Assembly (NCBI RefSeq): GCF_910592395.1
Contig: NC_088308.1
Coordinates: 17,377,501-17,437,500 of the forward strand
Direction of reading: 5' to 3'
DNA length: 60,000 nucleotides
Source: Lineus longissimus
Taxonomy: Eukaryota > Nemertea > Pilidiophora > Heteronemertea > Lineidae
This document shows positions 44,057-57,000 of this stretch, one piece after another (the stretch's first letter is position 1; every line of letters starts with the position of its first letter). Both the position numbers and the translations under genes were made by a program. Below the pieces are notes generated by a model. The model saw only the letters and a program-made list of their open reading frames with translations. It did no database searches and was not told the origin of the DNA.

Positions 44057-45079
44057 ATACTCCTGCCGCCATCTATAAACTTGTTGCAGTTCTTTTGTTG
44101 TATCCTGTTACTTAAACAAGCGGAGATTGGGACTAACAGAAATTGAAATGCACACCAACCTCACTTTATGTGCAAAATTTAATCCTATACTTGCATGCAG
44201 GAGCAAAACCAAAATATAGCATACTGTAAAACCAGAACTATTTGCCGCCGGTTTAGTTCGCGGTTTTGTGAAAAGTGGACAAATAAACAGAATCTCAGTC
44301 AAACTGAAGGTCAAGGGAACAAAAGAGGTCAAATGAGGGAGGTCAAGGCCACCCAAATATAAAGGTCAAATCAAATGTATGTTCATGCTCCAGACAACAT
44401 GAAATTAACGGCATGCGGAAGAGTTGAGAATGTACCTGATTCGAAGTGTTTTGCCACAAGAGCATTTTTCTTGGTTATACGAAAATGGTTCTGCAGAGAA
44501 TACGGAGTATATTTAAGGCATGACAAAAACAACAGACACTCCCAACATATCAAAATGTCACCAATTTTATCGCCCACGAGTGGGATTAAATAGGGTTAAT
44601 GTTTGACAATAATTGCTGCATGACGAGTTGTTTCTGATCAATCTATCTATGTAATGAGTGGTCCGATTCCTGTATTGACGACCAGCAGACGCTGTCAACA
44701 CCACCACGTCAAGAAACCAACGTCGCTATGGACACATCATCATGTTATTCAAAATAACAGCAGAGAATGCGAGTTTTTTTGGATGCAGGTTCATAAACAT
44801 ACACCAATGCATAATAAAGCAGCCTGGCAACCTTGGAGATCTAATAGCCTTGCATTGAATGTTCTTCCTGTCTGTATAGCAGTGTCTGCTTATGACGCGT
44901 GTGCGCAGTGTAGTTGGTAGCTTAATTTTCTCCTGCTTAAGTCCATCCCCAACAGATGCAAACTTATCATTACAATAGTATGGATGCACTCAGCGTTGCT
45001 GATGGAATTTATGCTAATGGTAGAGGTTGGCAGAGGCACGATATGTTTCAATGAATGAATATTGTACAATGAAATACAT

Positions 45080-45200
45080 TGGCTGATATTTATAAAAGAC
45101 TAGTAAATGCTTTTACTTTAAACTTCATGTACATTTACACAAGCCATCTCTGTAGAAAACTGTAGTAAAAGCATTTACTAGTCTTTATAAATATTAGCCA
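45080..45200. mobile_element. hairpin MITE, subfamily B
   Basis: A 121-bp palindrome from TGGCTGATATTTATAAAAGA to CTTTATAAATATTAGCCA. The flanks read 'att' on both sides if the outer T/A are counted as target. Only a few differences from 42067-42187, hence a recent copy. Confidence 0.88.
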
Positions 45201-46407
45201 TTGACTGGATTTTGTCAACCTGTGAGCCAAGCTGACATAGCAACTTGATATTTACGGTCAAGCGATATCTATACACTCATCATTGTGTTCATTTTAATGG
45301 TAAATAAAAGCCATCGGGAAAACACAATGCCTGTTGCGTAGTCTTCGACCCGTCAAGATGAAAGCAGATTGGATGGGCTTGTGTTTGTTCAACACCAACT
45401 TTTTCCTCACTCATTTTTTCCTCATTTATTTTGATCATCGAAGTTCTTCACTGGCAAGGGAGGGGCAATTCAACCCGTGGTCAGTCCGCTAAACCCAATC
45501 AATTCCCATCCGACTCCCATGTCCTTGAGCCTGGTTGCCACTTCCTGTTGCTGATCTTGTTAAGCTTTCCTCGTACATGTAGATCCTTGAAACTATTCTT
45601 CATATCCATGCAATAAGGGAGCGCGCCAAAATCATCTTGAAGTCAGAGAGACAACTAAAGTAAGATCTGGGAGGGAGGGTTCATGATTTCAACATCCATC
45701 TCAATTTCTCTTTCTAGAATCAATGAATTTCACAGTCTCTTAACTTTGTCATTTTGAGAGGGGGGGGGGGGGGGATCTTGGGACAAGGTGACCTAGTCTC
45801 TCTGACTTCAAAGATACTTTGATATCATCCCTAAAGACACAAACTGGTACAAGTTGCCACTCATATTCTTCTATGATACTATGTACAATCTAGCATGCAC
45901 ACTATATACGTGGGTCTAAAACACAGGGTCACCACTTGACATTCACCTCCTTATAAACTTCAGTTCCTCAAATTTAAAGCATGCCTGCCACCGCGTATTG
46001 ATTTTGATTGTAGAGATGTATTATATCTATTGCTGCAATGAGCGATAAGAGATGCCAGTCTGTGGGGGGAAACTACGATGACCTAGCAGACTAGCGAATT
46101 ATTAATTGCATCTGATGATCGTGACAGAGGTCACAGACTTCCTGGCTAAGGAACTCCAATTGGTCCAAGATCATCCATCAGACGGTATAAGCTATGTCAC
46201 AACATATGACTGTTGATATCACGATATATTCGAGTGCTTGGCTCATGCTGATGGTACAATATGGTAGAGTCTAAAAGCACCTTACTGTACTGTCAGTAAC
46301 AGCCAATAAATCTACCACCTACAGCCATGTTTATATCACAGTGGTGAGCTTTTTTCTCTTGACCTTTTGGAGCCTGCTTCTGTGACAGTTAACCACCGTC
46401 TTCGGCT

Positions 46408-46652
46408 GTTAACTGTTGCAGAATGCTTTGTTTCAGTCACACGTGTTGGCCAGGTTGTTAACTGTTGCAGAATGCTTTGTTTCAGTCACACGTGTTGGCC
46501 AGGTTGTAAACTGTTGCAGAATGCTTTGTTTCAGTCACACGTGTTGGCCAGGTTGTTAACTGTTGCAGAATGCTTTGTTTCAGTCACACGTGTTGGCCAG
46601 GTTGTTAACTGTTGCAGAATGCTTTGTTTCAGTCACACGTGTTGGCCAGGTT
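46408..46652. repeat. 49-bp tandem repeat, 5 units
   Basis: Five units starting 'gttaactgttgcagaatgct' and ending 'cacacgtgttggccaggtt', almost identical. Period 49 is not a multiple of three, so the open frame through it is accidental. Confidence 0.93.
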
Positions 46653-48759
46653 TACATAGAAGTCACGCTGTCACTTTATACTTCACGTGCAACAACTCAT
46701 GTGTGTAGTGAAGAACAAGGAGTAATTTACAAACTGCGGGCTGAATACGGCAGGCGATCACGTATGTTTTGAAAAATCTTTGATTCAAGCACGAGTTGTG
46801 ACATTTGAATAATGAATCATGAAACTTGACTTCTGTGTAAACCCTGCTTCTAAATATTGGGTCAGGTTTAAAGAGCCTTAAACTAAAACAGGATCCTGTG
46901 TGTTAAATGTATTCCAATCTCTGGGTAATAAGGAGTCACACGAGGACGTCCGAGGTCAGATGTTAGCGATGTCATGCAATGGAGTCTAGCAGCCAATGCT
47001 GTAATGAAGATGGCAGCCAACAAGTAATTGTAGGAGTGGATGATATTTTGAGATCTGCTTTATTGGGAATAACCAACTGAGAGGTTTTCTCCAAAGGGAT
47101 TGTTTTGATGACGGTTTATCAAACTCAGTCTCAATTGTTGTGGATAAACAACATTACTACGTCATCTGGGCCACATCAAGTTTGAATCATCTTAAGTGCA
47201 CTGTGGACTACTGAACAAGAGTGAACCCTTGTCAAAATGGCAAAGGATTTTGTCTTCAGTCACAATTCCCATCTCACGTTTAGAATTCTCACAACATGGG
47301 TGTCTAGAATCGTTGTCGACGAAAGACGACGGGTTCTCGTAACTGAATATTTCACACGTGAATTGTTTAGTCGTGTCATCATCAGACTTACAAAAATTCC
47401 AAGAGGAACTGATAATGTGATTAATAAAGCATGCTTTCAAACTCCATTTTGCAATGAAAAAACACGGTTTTAACGTTTCCTGGATTATCATTTGAACACT
47501 TGTTGTGCACTGGGTTAGTCAAAACTTGCAAATGCCACACAAGGTGCAACAAACAACAGCATTAGCAAACAGACACAACAAACAATCTGATTCAACTGAT
47601 TTTTGTCGACTTCCGAAGTCAAATTCAGCCCACATTTTATTCGTTGAAAATTTGACTATTTGACATTTTTATAATTTTGTACTTTGATATCAAACTTGTT
47701 TTTCCCCTCAGATTCTTTGTAGAGCAAGAACTATTGAACTGCGTCGGTGTTAAAGAAAGTGGTTATCTTTCAACAGCAACTGTTAAAACAAACTATAGCA
47801 AGACCCATTGCCGAATATGCATCATCATATTGTATGAACTGGACTAAATAGTACTTTGCTTGTGGCAAGCACTAAATCAGTGACTCTCAAAGAGTGGCGA
47901 CACTGCATATTTTGCAACAGGTTGATTTTTCGCTTCATATTAGCAAGAATTAACCTCGACTAAAAGCAATCTCTTTCACTGCTAAATCCTAAATCAACTA
48001 ATTTCACTTCCTACATCTGCTTGATGGCATCGGGTGGAGGAATTGATGTGCGAATCACTGTGATGATTTAGGCTGGTTAGAAATAAGATTTACAGAGGCT
48101 AGGTAGGAATAAATGATTTAACAATTACCTATAACCCCTCGGGTCAATGTCATCATCATCATATCTGAAAAAATACGACAGTTCATTGGATTTTCGTTGA
48201 AATTAAACTTCATTTCAAAGCTCGCAACCAACAATTTATCAACAGTCAATGAGGTTAAAGCATACAACACATCATATCAGTTGATACATCAGCCAATAGA
48301 TGGCAGCAAATGCAAGCCAACAGGTTTTCTTCTCATGCCCCATGCCAAAAAAACTGATCGAGCTAATGCCAACTTCTTGTGTAACTGACTGTATAGCCTG
48401 TCAAATAATATATGATCAAAATATAAATATACTGAAAACAATTGACCCATATAAATATGAAGGAAAGAAATAAAAAGATCTAAAAACAATAAGACTCCCT
48501 TCTTCCATACTTTATCCATTTATTGACTTACCTTTATCAATCACTAGCTTTTCATAATATTCTACAAAATATCCAGCTAAAGTGCAACAGTGAGAACAAT
48601 TTATCAACCGATGCCTTTCGTTAATGCCATTATAAGATTTCTCTATTGAACGTTCAAATATTTTGAACACATAGAATGAATATACACCAGTTAGACATTT
48701 GAATTGAGAACACAGTCTAAATTGCCTTGCAATCGGGTCCAAACTCCATCAATAGACTA

Positions 48760-48933
48760 CAGTAGAACCTCTCTATTAAGACACACTTGGGACTGACATA
48801 TGCTGTCCTCATTAGAGAGGTGTCCTGATTGCAGAGGTCAAATTGAATGGAAACGACAGGTTTTGGACCAAAACCAGTGTCATTAGAGAGGGTGTCCTTA
48901 ATAGAGAGGTGTCCGCTAAGAGAGGTTCCACTG
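48760..48933. mobile_element. pogo/Tigger-like MITE
   Basis: CAGTAGAACCTCTCTATTAA on the left and GCTAAGAGAGGTTCCACTG on the right, flanked by TA. Interior with 'ggtgtcctgattgcagagg' and 'ggtgtccttaatagagagg'. Best-preserved ends of the four copies. Confidence 0.78.
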
Positions 48934-51900
48934 TAGAACACATCAAACTGAATTCCATTATTTGAATCAAGTGGTTATTTTTCCAGATTTAATGACTCCG
49001 GTCAGGTTCCATTTTGTGCCATTATTCAAAATTGACTGGGCCTTCAAAACCTTCTCATGCAGGGCAATTTTGAATGTGAGTGAAACGTCTAACTGTAGCA
49101 GGACTTATAAAACCTACCTACATGTATTGGTATGTAGCACACAGGCAACTGTGAACCACTGAATTCTTGCAGGACTGATAGAAACAAAGTACAGATCACA
49201 CAGAACTCATCAAATTGAGAGCAATAGCAATAGCAATATGTTTGTCTGAGAGTATTCAGCGTGTCCTCTTTTACCAGTCAACAAAGCTGACTTGCTGTTG
49301 CTCTCTATGACTTGCTTGTGTGCACTGTACTTGTTTTGCTTATAGAAACCAGTGGTTCTACAGACACGGTAAGAGAAAACTGTAAACCACTCTATTTTTG
49401 CGACCCAAATACTTCGAAAAGTGGGGGGTTGACGACAAAAAACTCTGATTATGGTTGAAGAAAAAATTAAGCAATCTTGTAATTAGGAGATGAAATAAAG
49501 CTATTACTAAAGAGCTTGGCTGAATATGCCATTTACAGCCTCAAAAATTAAGGGGTTTACGGTAGATACCAACAAACACTTTTTCAAAATTCTTGTGAGG
49601 GAAAGTTCTTTACGGTTACGATAGCTTAGAAGTCGAAAACCCCTACACAAATTGACACGGTGGCATACTTGCATTTTTTGCCAATTAAAGCTGATATTCA
49701 ATTCCAGAAAACATTAAGTCCAAAATAAACTGCCTGTATATAATTGTCCACTTCATGATTTTGGAGTCAAATTAGAAGAGTCCCACAAACAACTATCGAG
49801 AAAAAAATAAAGCTTGCATGAATTCTCATAGATCTTTAATATGGTATTAGACATCTTGGTCAAAAGGACTCGTCTTATCTATTGAGATAAAAACACTAAA
49901 AACATCTATTTACAATTGTGGAAGGGTTTGAATACACCTATTGACCTCATCATCAATAACTACAGGGCCTGGTTGATAATGACATATTTACAGCCTGCAC
50001 CATCAACCCCATGCAGAAGTACTCAACCCATGGAAATGTTTACAATTGCGAGGAGACATTCTCTCATGCTATGAAGCCAATGATCGTATGTACAACAGAC
50101 AGCCACATCAAAACCACTGAGACAAAAATAACCATATTGCTCCAAATCAACGACAATTAGCATGGCTTTAGATGACTGCTGTTCCAAGTATCGTCAAACT
50201 TTGAATCAGCATGAAACATCTCGATGCAAATATCGAATGCCTTTGTGCAGATTAAGCCTTGTCGAAAATGTCATAACGTCAAATTCGGCTGAAGTATCTC
50301 AACGCAAAGCCTGACAAGTCTTAACAGAGATTTAGACAAGCCCAAAACTGCAACAACTGGGTTTATAGCATATATGTCTGTAGGCCTGATGATGTGATTA
50401 CAAGAATTTGTAAGGTTTTGCGATAGCAACAGTTATCATTTACACCACATAGGCAGATGATTGAAGTAAGAAGCCACCCATTCCACCAGTTAGAGGATAT
50501 TTACAGATAACAGTATAACAACAGGGCTATCACAATGCAATTTCAATTTGGTTAAAAAAATTCCCCTTAAAAAAAATCTTAAGGCTTTAAATTTAAATTG
50601 ATACATGTACAATTAAGCCCAAGGCAGAGTTCTAAACTAAAATTATTCTTTGACAAAAGCCACCATTGTCCTTTTGTGATTAGGCATCTCAAAAGTAATA
50701 AGGTACTACAGAGAAAGGAAGCAAATTAAAAGCAAAAACATAAAATATATGAGACACGATACTTCTCAAGATCTCACTAAAACATGTAAAAAGGCAACAA
50801 TGACTGACCTGACCACATCGTGGTATTTCTTTACAGACAGATATTAATCTCAAAATCGACAACATTTCAATTCTGTTTCTGAAAATAGCTCATAAACACT
50901 TGTTTTGCTTTAAAGTTTGGAACCCCAAATGACATGTTGGCCAAGAAAACTTTTAGGTTTTTAATACAACACGGCATAAAAACTTTCTACAAAGGACAAA
51001 AAAGTTAAAAAGATAAATAAAAAGATAGAAAAATAGAGAGCAAGATTCTCAGTCAGCAGTTGCCGAAGTTTCTCGTACCCCAGACTATTGATCAGGGGTG
51101 GCTTCTCTTACAAGAAAATAACCTGTCAACAATAAAAGTCCCTGTTATTCCCAAACAAATCACAAATCGATTCCTGCTTCAGTAAATCAAGAACCAGACA
51201 ACAGACGACTAAGAATGGCTACCACTGACTGTGGTAAAACAAATCAATACCATACCAAAGAAAGAAAATTCAACCTGCTACAGATTATAGCATCTTCATT
51301 CCTAACACCTTTGCAGTATCCCGGACACAGTTTAGATGAGATGAGAGCTTGAATTGCACTGGACCACAGAGAGAACACGAACTTCACAGCTGCACCAACA
51401 TTGACGGAAACAAGGACTGGACGAGGCCACCAAAACAACGTTTGAATATTGAACACATTCTCGGAACACTGAACTGAACACATCTAATTGATCGATCCCA
51501 ACAGAACAGACAAGATGAAGCATCAAACAAGTTGGTTGCAGACAGACAGCGAACACACTCAACCCCAGATTATTTCTGTTACGCAGTCGTTGCGATATTT
51601 GTCACAGTGGCATGATCTTGAACACAACAGGATTACACAGACAAGCCCAGCTTTGGAATTCATCATCAGCTCTCAATATAATCAGAAACTTCACGACTTA
51701 GGATGTGGGACAGTTAACCCAAGACTGATATTATGACGTAATCAAATCAAAATATTCTGGAACAAAAAGTAAGTCACTTTAACCTCACCGGTACAAAGAT
51801 GCGATATGTTTATAAACAAACTGTGTTTTTTTTATCGTCTTATCAAATAAAACAGCCAATTAGGCATCAAAATTTATGGAACTTTGATAATGTTCAATGT

Positions 51901-53052
51901 TCTTTTAATAATGTAGGGCAATTTTTAAAAGTAGCCCACAGAGATCCAAGGGTTAAAGGCAGAATAAGTTACGGGGTTAGATTCCAAGAAATCTCTGGTC
52001 CAAAATAAACCGGCCATTCCAAAGGAAATTGCTCATGACTTTTGTTCTTCTGTCAACTGAAGCAACCTAAAATAAGCCACAAGTGGGCAACTTAAACACC
52101 CTTTCCAAGATTTCCTGAGAGATTGAGGAAAGAGACAGACAGAGGGGAAGGGAGAGTGACTGACCAACTGACTACGTATCTGATGCCAGAGAGAAAATGA
52201 ATGGGCAGGACCCTTGGATTTGAACAGGAATCAATTGCACAATCGAGAGAGGCCAGGTTAACACTAATTGCTTAAGTCAGACCATCTACCTTCAATCTAT
52301 AATCTATAACAGTAAGAAATTTATTGCTCGAGATAGTTTCTAGATTATTGCTTGTACTGACAAGCACTTTGGAAGATGCCAGACACACTTCACAACGTCT
52401 AGATAACAATGATTCTTAACAAACATTATCTTATAAAACTAAGTCTTCATTAACCATCACCCCTTCCATGAATGCATTGGTCCATTCTATGCTTTAGAGG
52501 AGGATATACTGGACTAATCTATTCATGCGGAAAGGGAAGACAGCCGTGTAATACTGCCTAATCTGTGACGCACAAAGAACATTTCCATTTACACCGAAAA
52601 ACGGTTTCACGTTGAACCGACCAATAATTGCATTATATACACACAGGCTGCACTAAGCAGAAACCGGTAACCTAGAGTTGAAGCACACAAGCCTCCCTAA
52701 GCTAAACTAGCTTGTTTCTCACAATGAATCTTTCTCGGTATTAAACAATTTTGATAGAAAACACACCTTCTTCCAACACCGTTTCATGTCTGGACTTGCA
52801 AGACCCAGCAATACTGTCGGTTATGATGAACCAAGCCAAGTTACCAGTCACCCAATGCATGGATCAATGCGCCTCAAGAGGACAGGCAATGGGCAATTCT
52901 GTACAGAGATGCTAGGACCCCCTTGGGCCAGGGGTAATCATACTCAATCGACTAAATCAGCTCAATAAAGGGTCTATCCATCCAAACTTCATATAACGAA
53001 GACTCCATCCAGATTGGCTATCCGGGGAGACTGATAGTTAAGTATGACTCTT

Positions 53053-53122
53053 CAACTAGATAAAACTGGAAACTTCATTTCTAGTTTTATCCATTCTGTA
53101 AGTTCCTAGTTTTATCTAGTTG
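53053..53122. mobile_element. short foldback element
   Basis: CAACTAGATAAAACT at 53053-53067 is answered exactly by AGTTTTATCTAGTTG at 53108-53122, with a third related arm 'ctagttttatcc' between. Foldback/MITE remnant. Confidence 0.6.
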
Positions 53123-53791
53123 TAGTGTCATGACCAACCCCATAGATATAATCACTACACTAATGACTAGTTTGACCACCCCTGGTGTCTGAGGATGCTG
53201 AGTTGTATTAAATGAAGAACCAAAACAGTCTGCTAGAATCTTTTTGATGATTTTTGTGGTTGATTTACCTTCTATTCAATTTAGATAATGATTTTAAACT
53301 TTGCTAATCAAGTTTGTTGATTCATCACCAGACCAAATAGCTTCAGGCCCAAGCATTGATGATGTTAAAATGTTGTTTTGAGCAGTAGTCTATATGTGCA
53401 GCTAAGCAATGAAGGACAAAAAGTTCATTCATTCCAAAAATTCCAGTATCAGAAAATTAAAAAGAGCACACATGACACCAGACGAGGAAAAAATATCTCA
53501 TTGAGATAACACTAAACTTGAAAACAGACTGGTCATCTTAATAGCAGAAGGCATTGTTTCTTTGAGCATTTTTACAGTTCATAGCAAGTTAAGATTATCA
53601 GAAACAACTGCAACAACTATAGAGGTGCTGTTTGTAGAGGCACAGCTTTTCAACAGCTGTGCATACTACAGAGTTGCTGTTCTTTTTCTTATGTTCTTCA
53701 ACTGCACACTGTGCAGATGAGCTAACATTTTGCAGTTTTAAGTACTCCTCATACTGTTGCAGTTGATTCCATATCTCGACTGGAATGAATT

Positions 53792-54049
53792 TTACATAAG
53801 GTCATGATCAGTGTCGTCCGCGTTATAAATAGCTGCCCTATAGCTGTACCTATCTGAGAGACTACGCTGCACTTGCTTGGCAGATTTCGGCTGTGGTCGG
53901 TTGTTGTCAGACGCTGGGTGTCTGGGCGAGGTCGGTGATGGGGGCTCGTCGACCTCACCGATGGCAGTCTCAACGAGCGATGGCTCCAGTTCGGGGAAGA
54001 TTGTCATCTTGGACTGGAGTAAGTATGCATAAGTCTTGAAGCGCTTCAA
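53792..54049 (-). CDS. PSD: PSD/EFA6-like terminal coding exon
   Basis: The acceptor CTCTCTGTTTCAG is followed by LKRFKTYAYLLQSKM, a Pro/Ser-rich tail (EVDEPPSPTSPRHP) and a stop TAA at 53792-53794. It starts in phase 0, matching the exon at 54691-54834. The first 15 residues end the conserved C-terminal helix; the rest is species-specific. Confidence 0.85.
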   Translation of the reverse strand: MKRFKTYAYLLQSKMTIFPELEPSLVETAIGEVDEPPSPTSPRHPASDNNRPQPKSAKQVQRSLSDRYSYRAAIYNADDTDHDLM

Positions 54050-57000
54050 CTGAAACAGAGAGACAGGTTTAAAGGGACAACTTGGGGGTGTAGTTTACCT
54101 GGCCAGGAGGATAATGTGCCAACTTGACACCATGCGCCGCCACTTGTAGTATTACACTGATGCCGTTCTCTGATAACAATTTTCAGCAGTGTTGGAAGGC
54201 AGTTTGGGGGTCCGACTTGCAAACTTCAGGGAGGCGTAAGGTTACACCCCGTTCCAGTGCATTGTTTATTGCAGTTCAAAGAGTTTTAATCAATCCTTTT
54301 TGGCGAAGTTGCGGTCATGCAGGAAGCTGTTTTGTACAAAAAACCAACATATCTTATGCCGAAGTTGGCCCTTTAAAGACTGTTTTAACTGTAAGAACCC
54401 ATGGTGCCTCATTTGACATCGGAAGGCACAATATTGCCTTAAACATCTTGCAACTTTTTCAGTTAGTAGCAAAAATTTTGTTGCTCAAACAAATGTCAAA
54501 ATGTTGCAACTTTTCATGATTCTGTAAAAAACTGAGGCCCTCAGTTGGCAGAGGGTATCCAAGAGTTATGCCTGGAGTCCAACGACACAGCCACATATTT
54601 GCGTCATATATTCCTGAAATGATATTTTCTCCAGGTGTCACCATGTACCGTGTACCCAAGCTTTAGCACATTTCTCTGCCGGATACTGACCTCAAATTCC
54701 TGATATGATTCTTTCTCCAAGTAGTCCTGGATCATCCTAGCTTTAGCACCTTTCTCCGGTGGATACTGGCGATGTTCTTTCAACTCTCGCTCGATTTCCT
54801 CCACACGTTTCTCATGGCATGTCATCTGCTCTTGCTAAAAAAAACAATCAAAACAAACATTGGACATTGGTGAAGACTTTATTGATGAGGGCAATAAAGT
54901 ACTGAAATAGCCCTGGATGAGCTCAACTCATGGGTAGATGACGTCTGCCTCGTAAACCGGATGGTAAACATTGGTTTATGTCATGCCCTTTTTCGTTAAG
55001 AGACAAATCTACAACCTTCTTCTTGTCAGTCAAGCGCAATAATGACTAGGGCAATTATGCCCTTGGTCTAATGAAGAATGGTCAGAAATAGGGCCATCAC
55101 AAGATCAGAGACACGCAGAAGTTTACCCGAGATGGTCAACCAATAACACAAAAAATGAAAACAAATTCATCATCCTTACCAAATTCAGTTTTGTGTACGA
55201 TGATGGCATCAGGGGGCGTTGGAACTTTCTCTGCGAGCCACATGCCCCTGGCAATGGTGGGGCCGAGAGGCTAGCCGCCACAAAGTTGATGGTGTCAATC
55301 CATCGTTGAAGTTCTTTACTATCACTGAAAAGTAACAGAAAATTTACGTCAAAGCCTCAACTTTATTTCACCCTAATAGCACGACGCCAACATTATTGCT
55401 TGTCTCGTTGTTCTATTGGGTGATTGAGACTGACTCAAAGACGTCAAGATATCGTGATATTCCAAATTGCACCTTATATCTCCTTCACTTTAGCTATTCA
55501 ATTAAAAAGAACTGGGCGCTCTGGCCTTAGATCTGAATCTGAGATGCTCCTGGAGGTTCCCCGGTTCAAGCATCCAACTCTCGGTGGACGCTCATTCTCG
55601 GCAGCTGCTCCAAGACTGTGGAATCAGCTGCCGACGAGCGTCCACCATGCCGATTCCATTGAAGGTTTCAAGTCCCTCCTGAAGGCCCACCTATTTGCAG
55701 CTGCCTACGGGAGGGATAGCGCCCCAGAATACTCTCCTGCGGAGTAATTGGGGCGCTATATAAATAATATGTATTGATTGATTGATTGATTGTTCTCAAT
55801 GGTGTCCAAGTATACGATAGTTCATCAAAGACTCATCAGATGGCAGTACAGTAGCAGTGTGCAAAATACTTGCATGTCCTGCTATCATTATCATTACCGG
55901 CGTCGTAACCCTATTGGATTTTTTCCGAGGTATGGTGTCCACTTCAGGCTACTGTCCACCTATGCGGGATCTTTTACTTGCCCTGGCATAGACACTCAGG
56001 AACAAGGGACCATGGCTTTAAGTCTCATCCGACAGATGCTCAAGTATTTCACACGCTGTATGTGTTGTGAAGAGCCAGGAATTTTAGTTCCTTGAATACC
56101 AATACTTGAGCGTCTGTCAGATGAGACTAAAAGCCATGGTCCCTTGTCATCCAGAAATACAATCCTGGGTTCTCCGAACCCGGGCCCTATTGCGTGGTAG
56201 CCAGCGGTGTTACCGCTAGGCTATGAAGCTCCTCCTATGTATCTCACTGAAATAAATCTTGCGAAAATCGTACAAAATCTCACCTAGTTTGAAACAAGTA
56301 CGTGGACCAATCCGCTGTCTGCAACTTCAGCACATGTTGTTTCTTTGTGTAGTCTGTAGCCTTTGTAGCAAGACTATGGTGGATTCGTATTGCATTGTTC
56401 ATTTGATAAACCGCCTGTTTTTTATAACTCTGTTCATCCTTGTGGAGATAGAGAATCATGTCCTTCAAGGTGGCGTAGAACATCTTCCAACTTCGTTTTC
56501 CCATTGGCGCTGAAGAGAAATGTAAATCAACTATCAAGAACAAGGTCACAGCATCACGTTGCCATTATAAAAGCGCACTGCAGACAAGCGTTTTTTATCA
56601 CACAGAAGTGCACTATTAACTATTGCTGCAATGAGTGATAATTAATCACTAGTCTAGAAAATGAAAATATTTTATATGAGACATCCATTGCCACACTCAA
56701 CATTAGGATTCAGATAACTTTTTTTATTAGAGAAGAATAAAGTGAAGGTTTCCGAGATCTGCACACAGAACAGAAAAGAGATTGCCTGTGATGCCGAATG
56801 TCCAATGACTTCTGAAGATGAAAGGTCTTCGTGATTACGGCTACTGTTTATGCAAAGCTTTGCACCCCCGAGACAATAATACGAAGCAGCCTCACCCTGT
56901 CTGGTCCAAATGGCATTAAGGCAGGGGGTAAGCCAGAGGCGGTCATTCTAAGGTGATGGCTACTTATTTTTATCATGGGATGATGAATTAGAGTGGAATA

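Larger units (their letters stand above)
42188..53791. other. no gene recognised; small repeats and MITEs
   Basis: Besides the listed elements (43917, 44039, 45080, 46408, 48760, 53053) the interval has only short frames without familiar motifs, a poly-G run near 45760-45775 and A-rich sequence near 50550-51040. The part left of 53792 must contain the 3' UTR of the PSD/EFA6-like gene, but I cannot place its poly(A) site with confidence. Confidence 0.5.

Noticed and set aside
46367-46772. Repeat-containing 113- and 69-codon frames
   Set aside because: They run through a 49-bp tandem repeat; the frame rotates with each unit.
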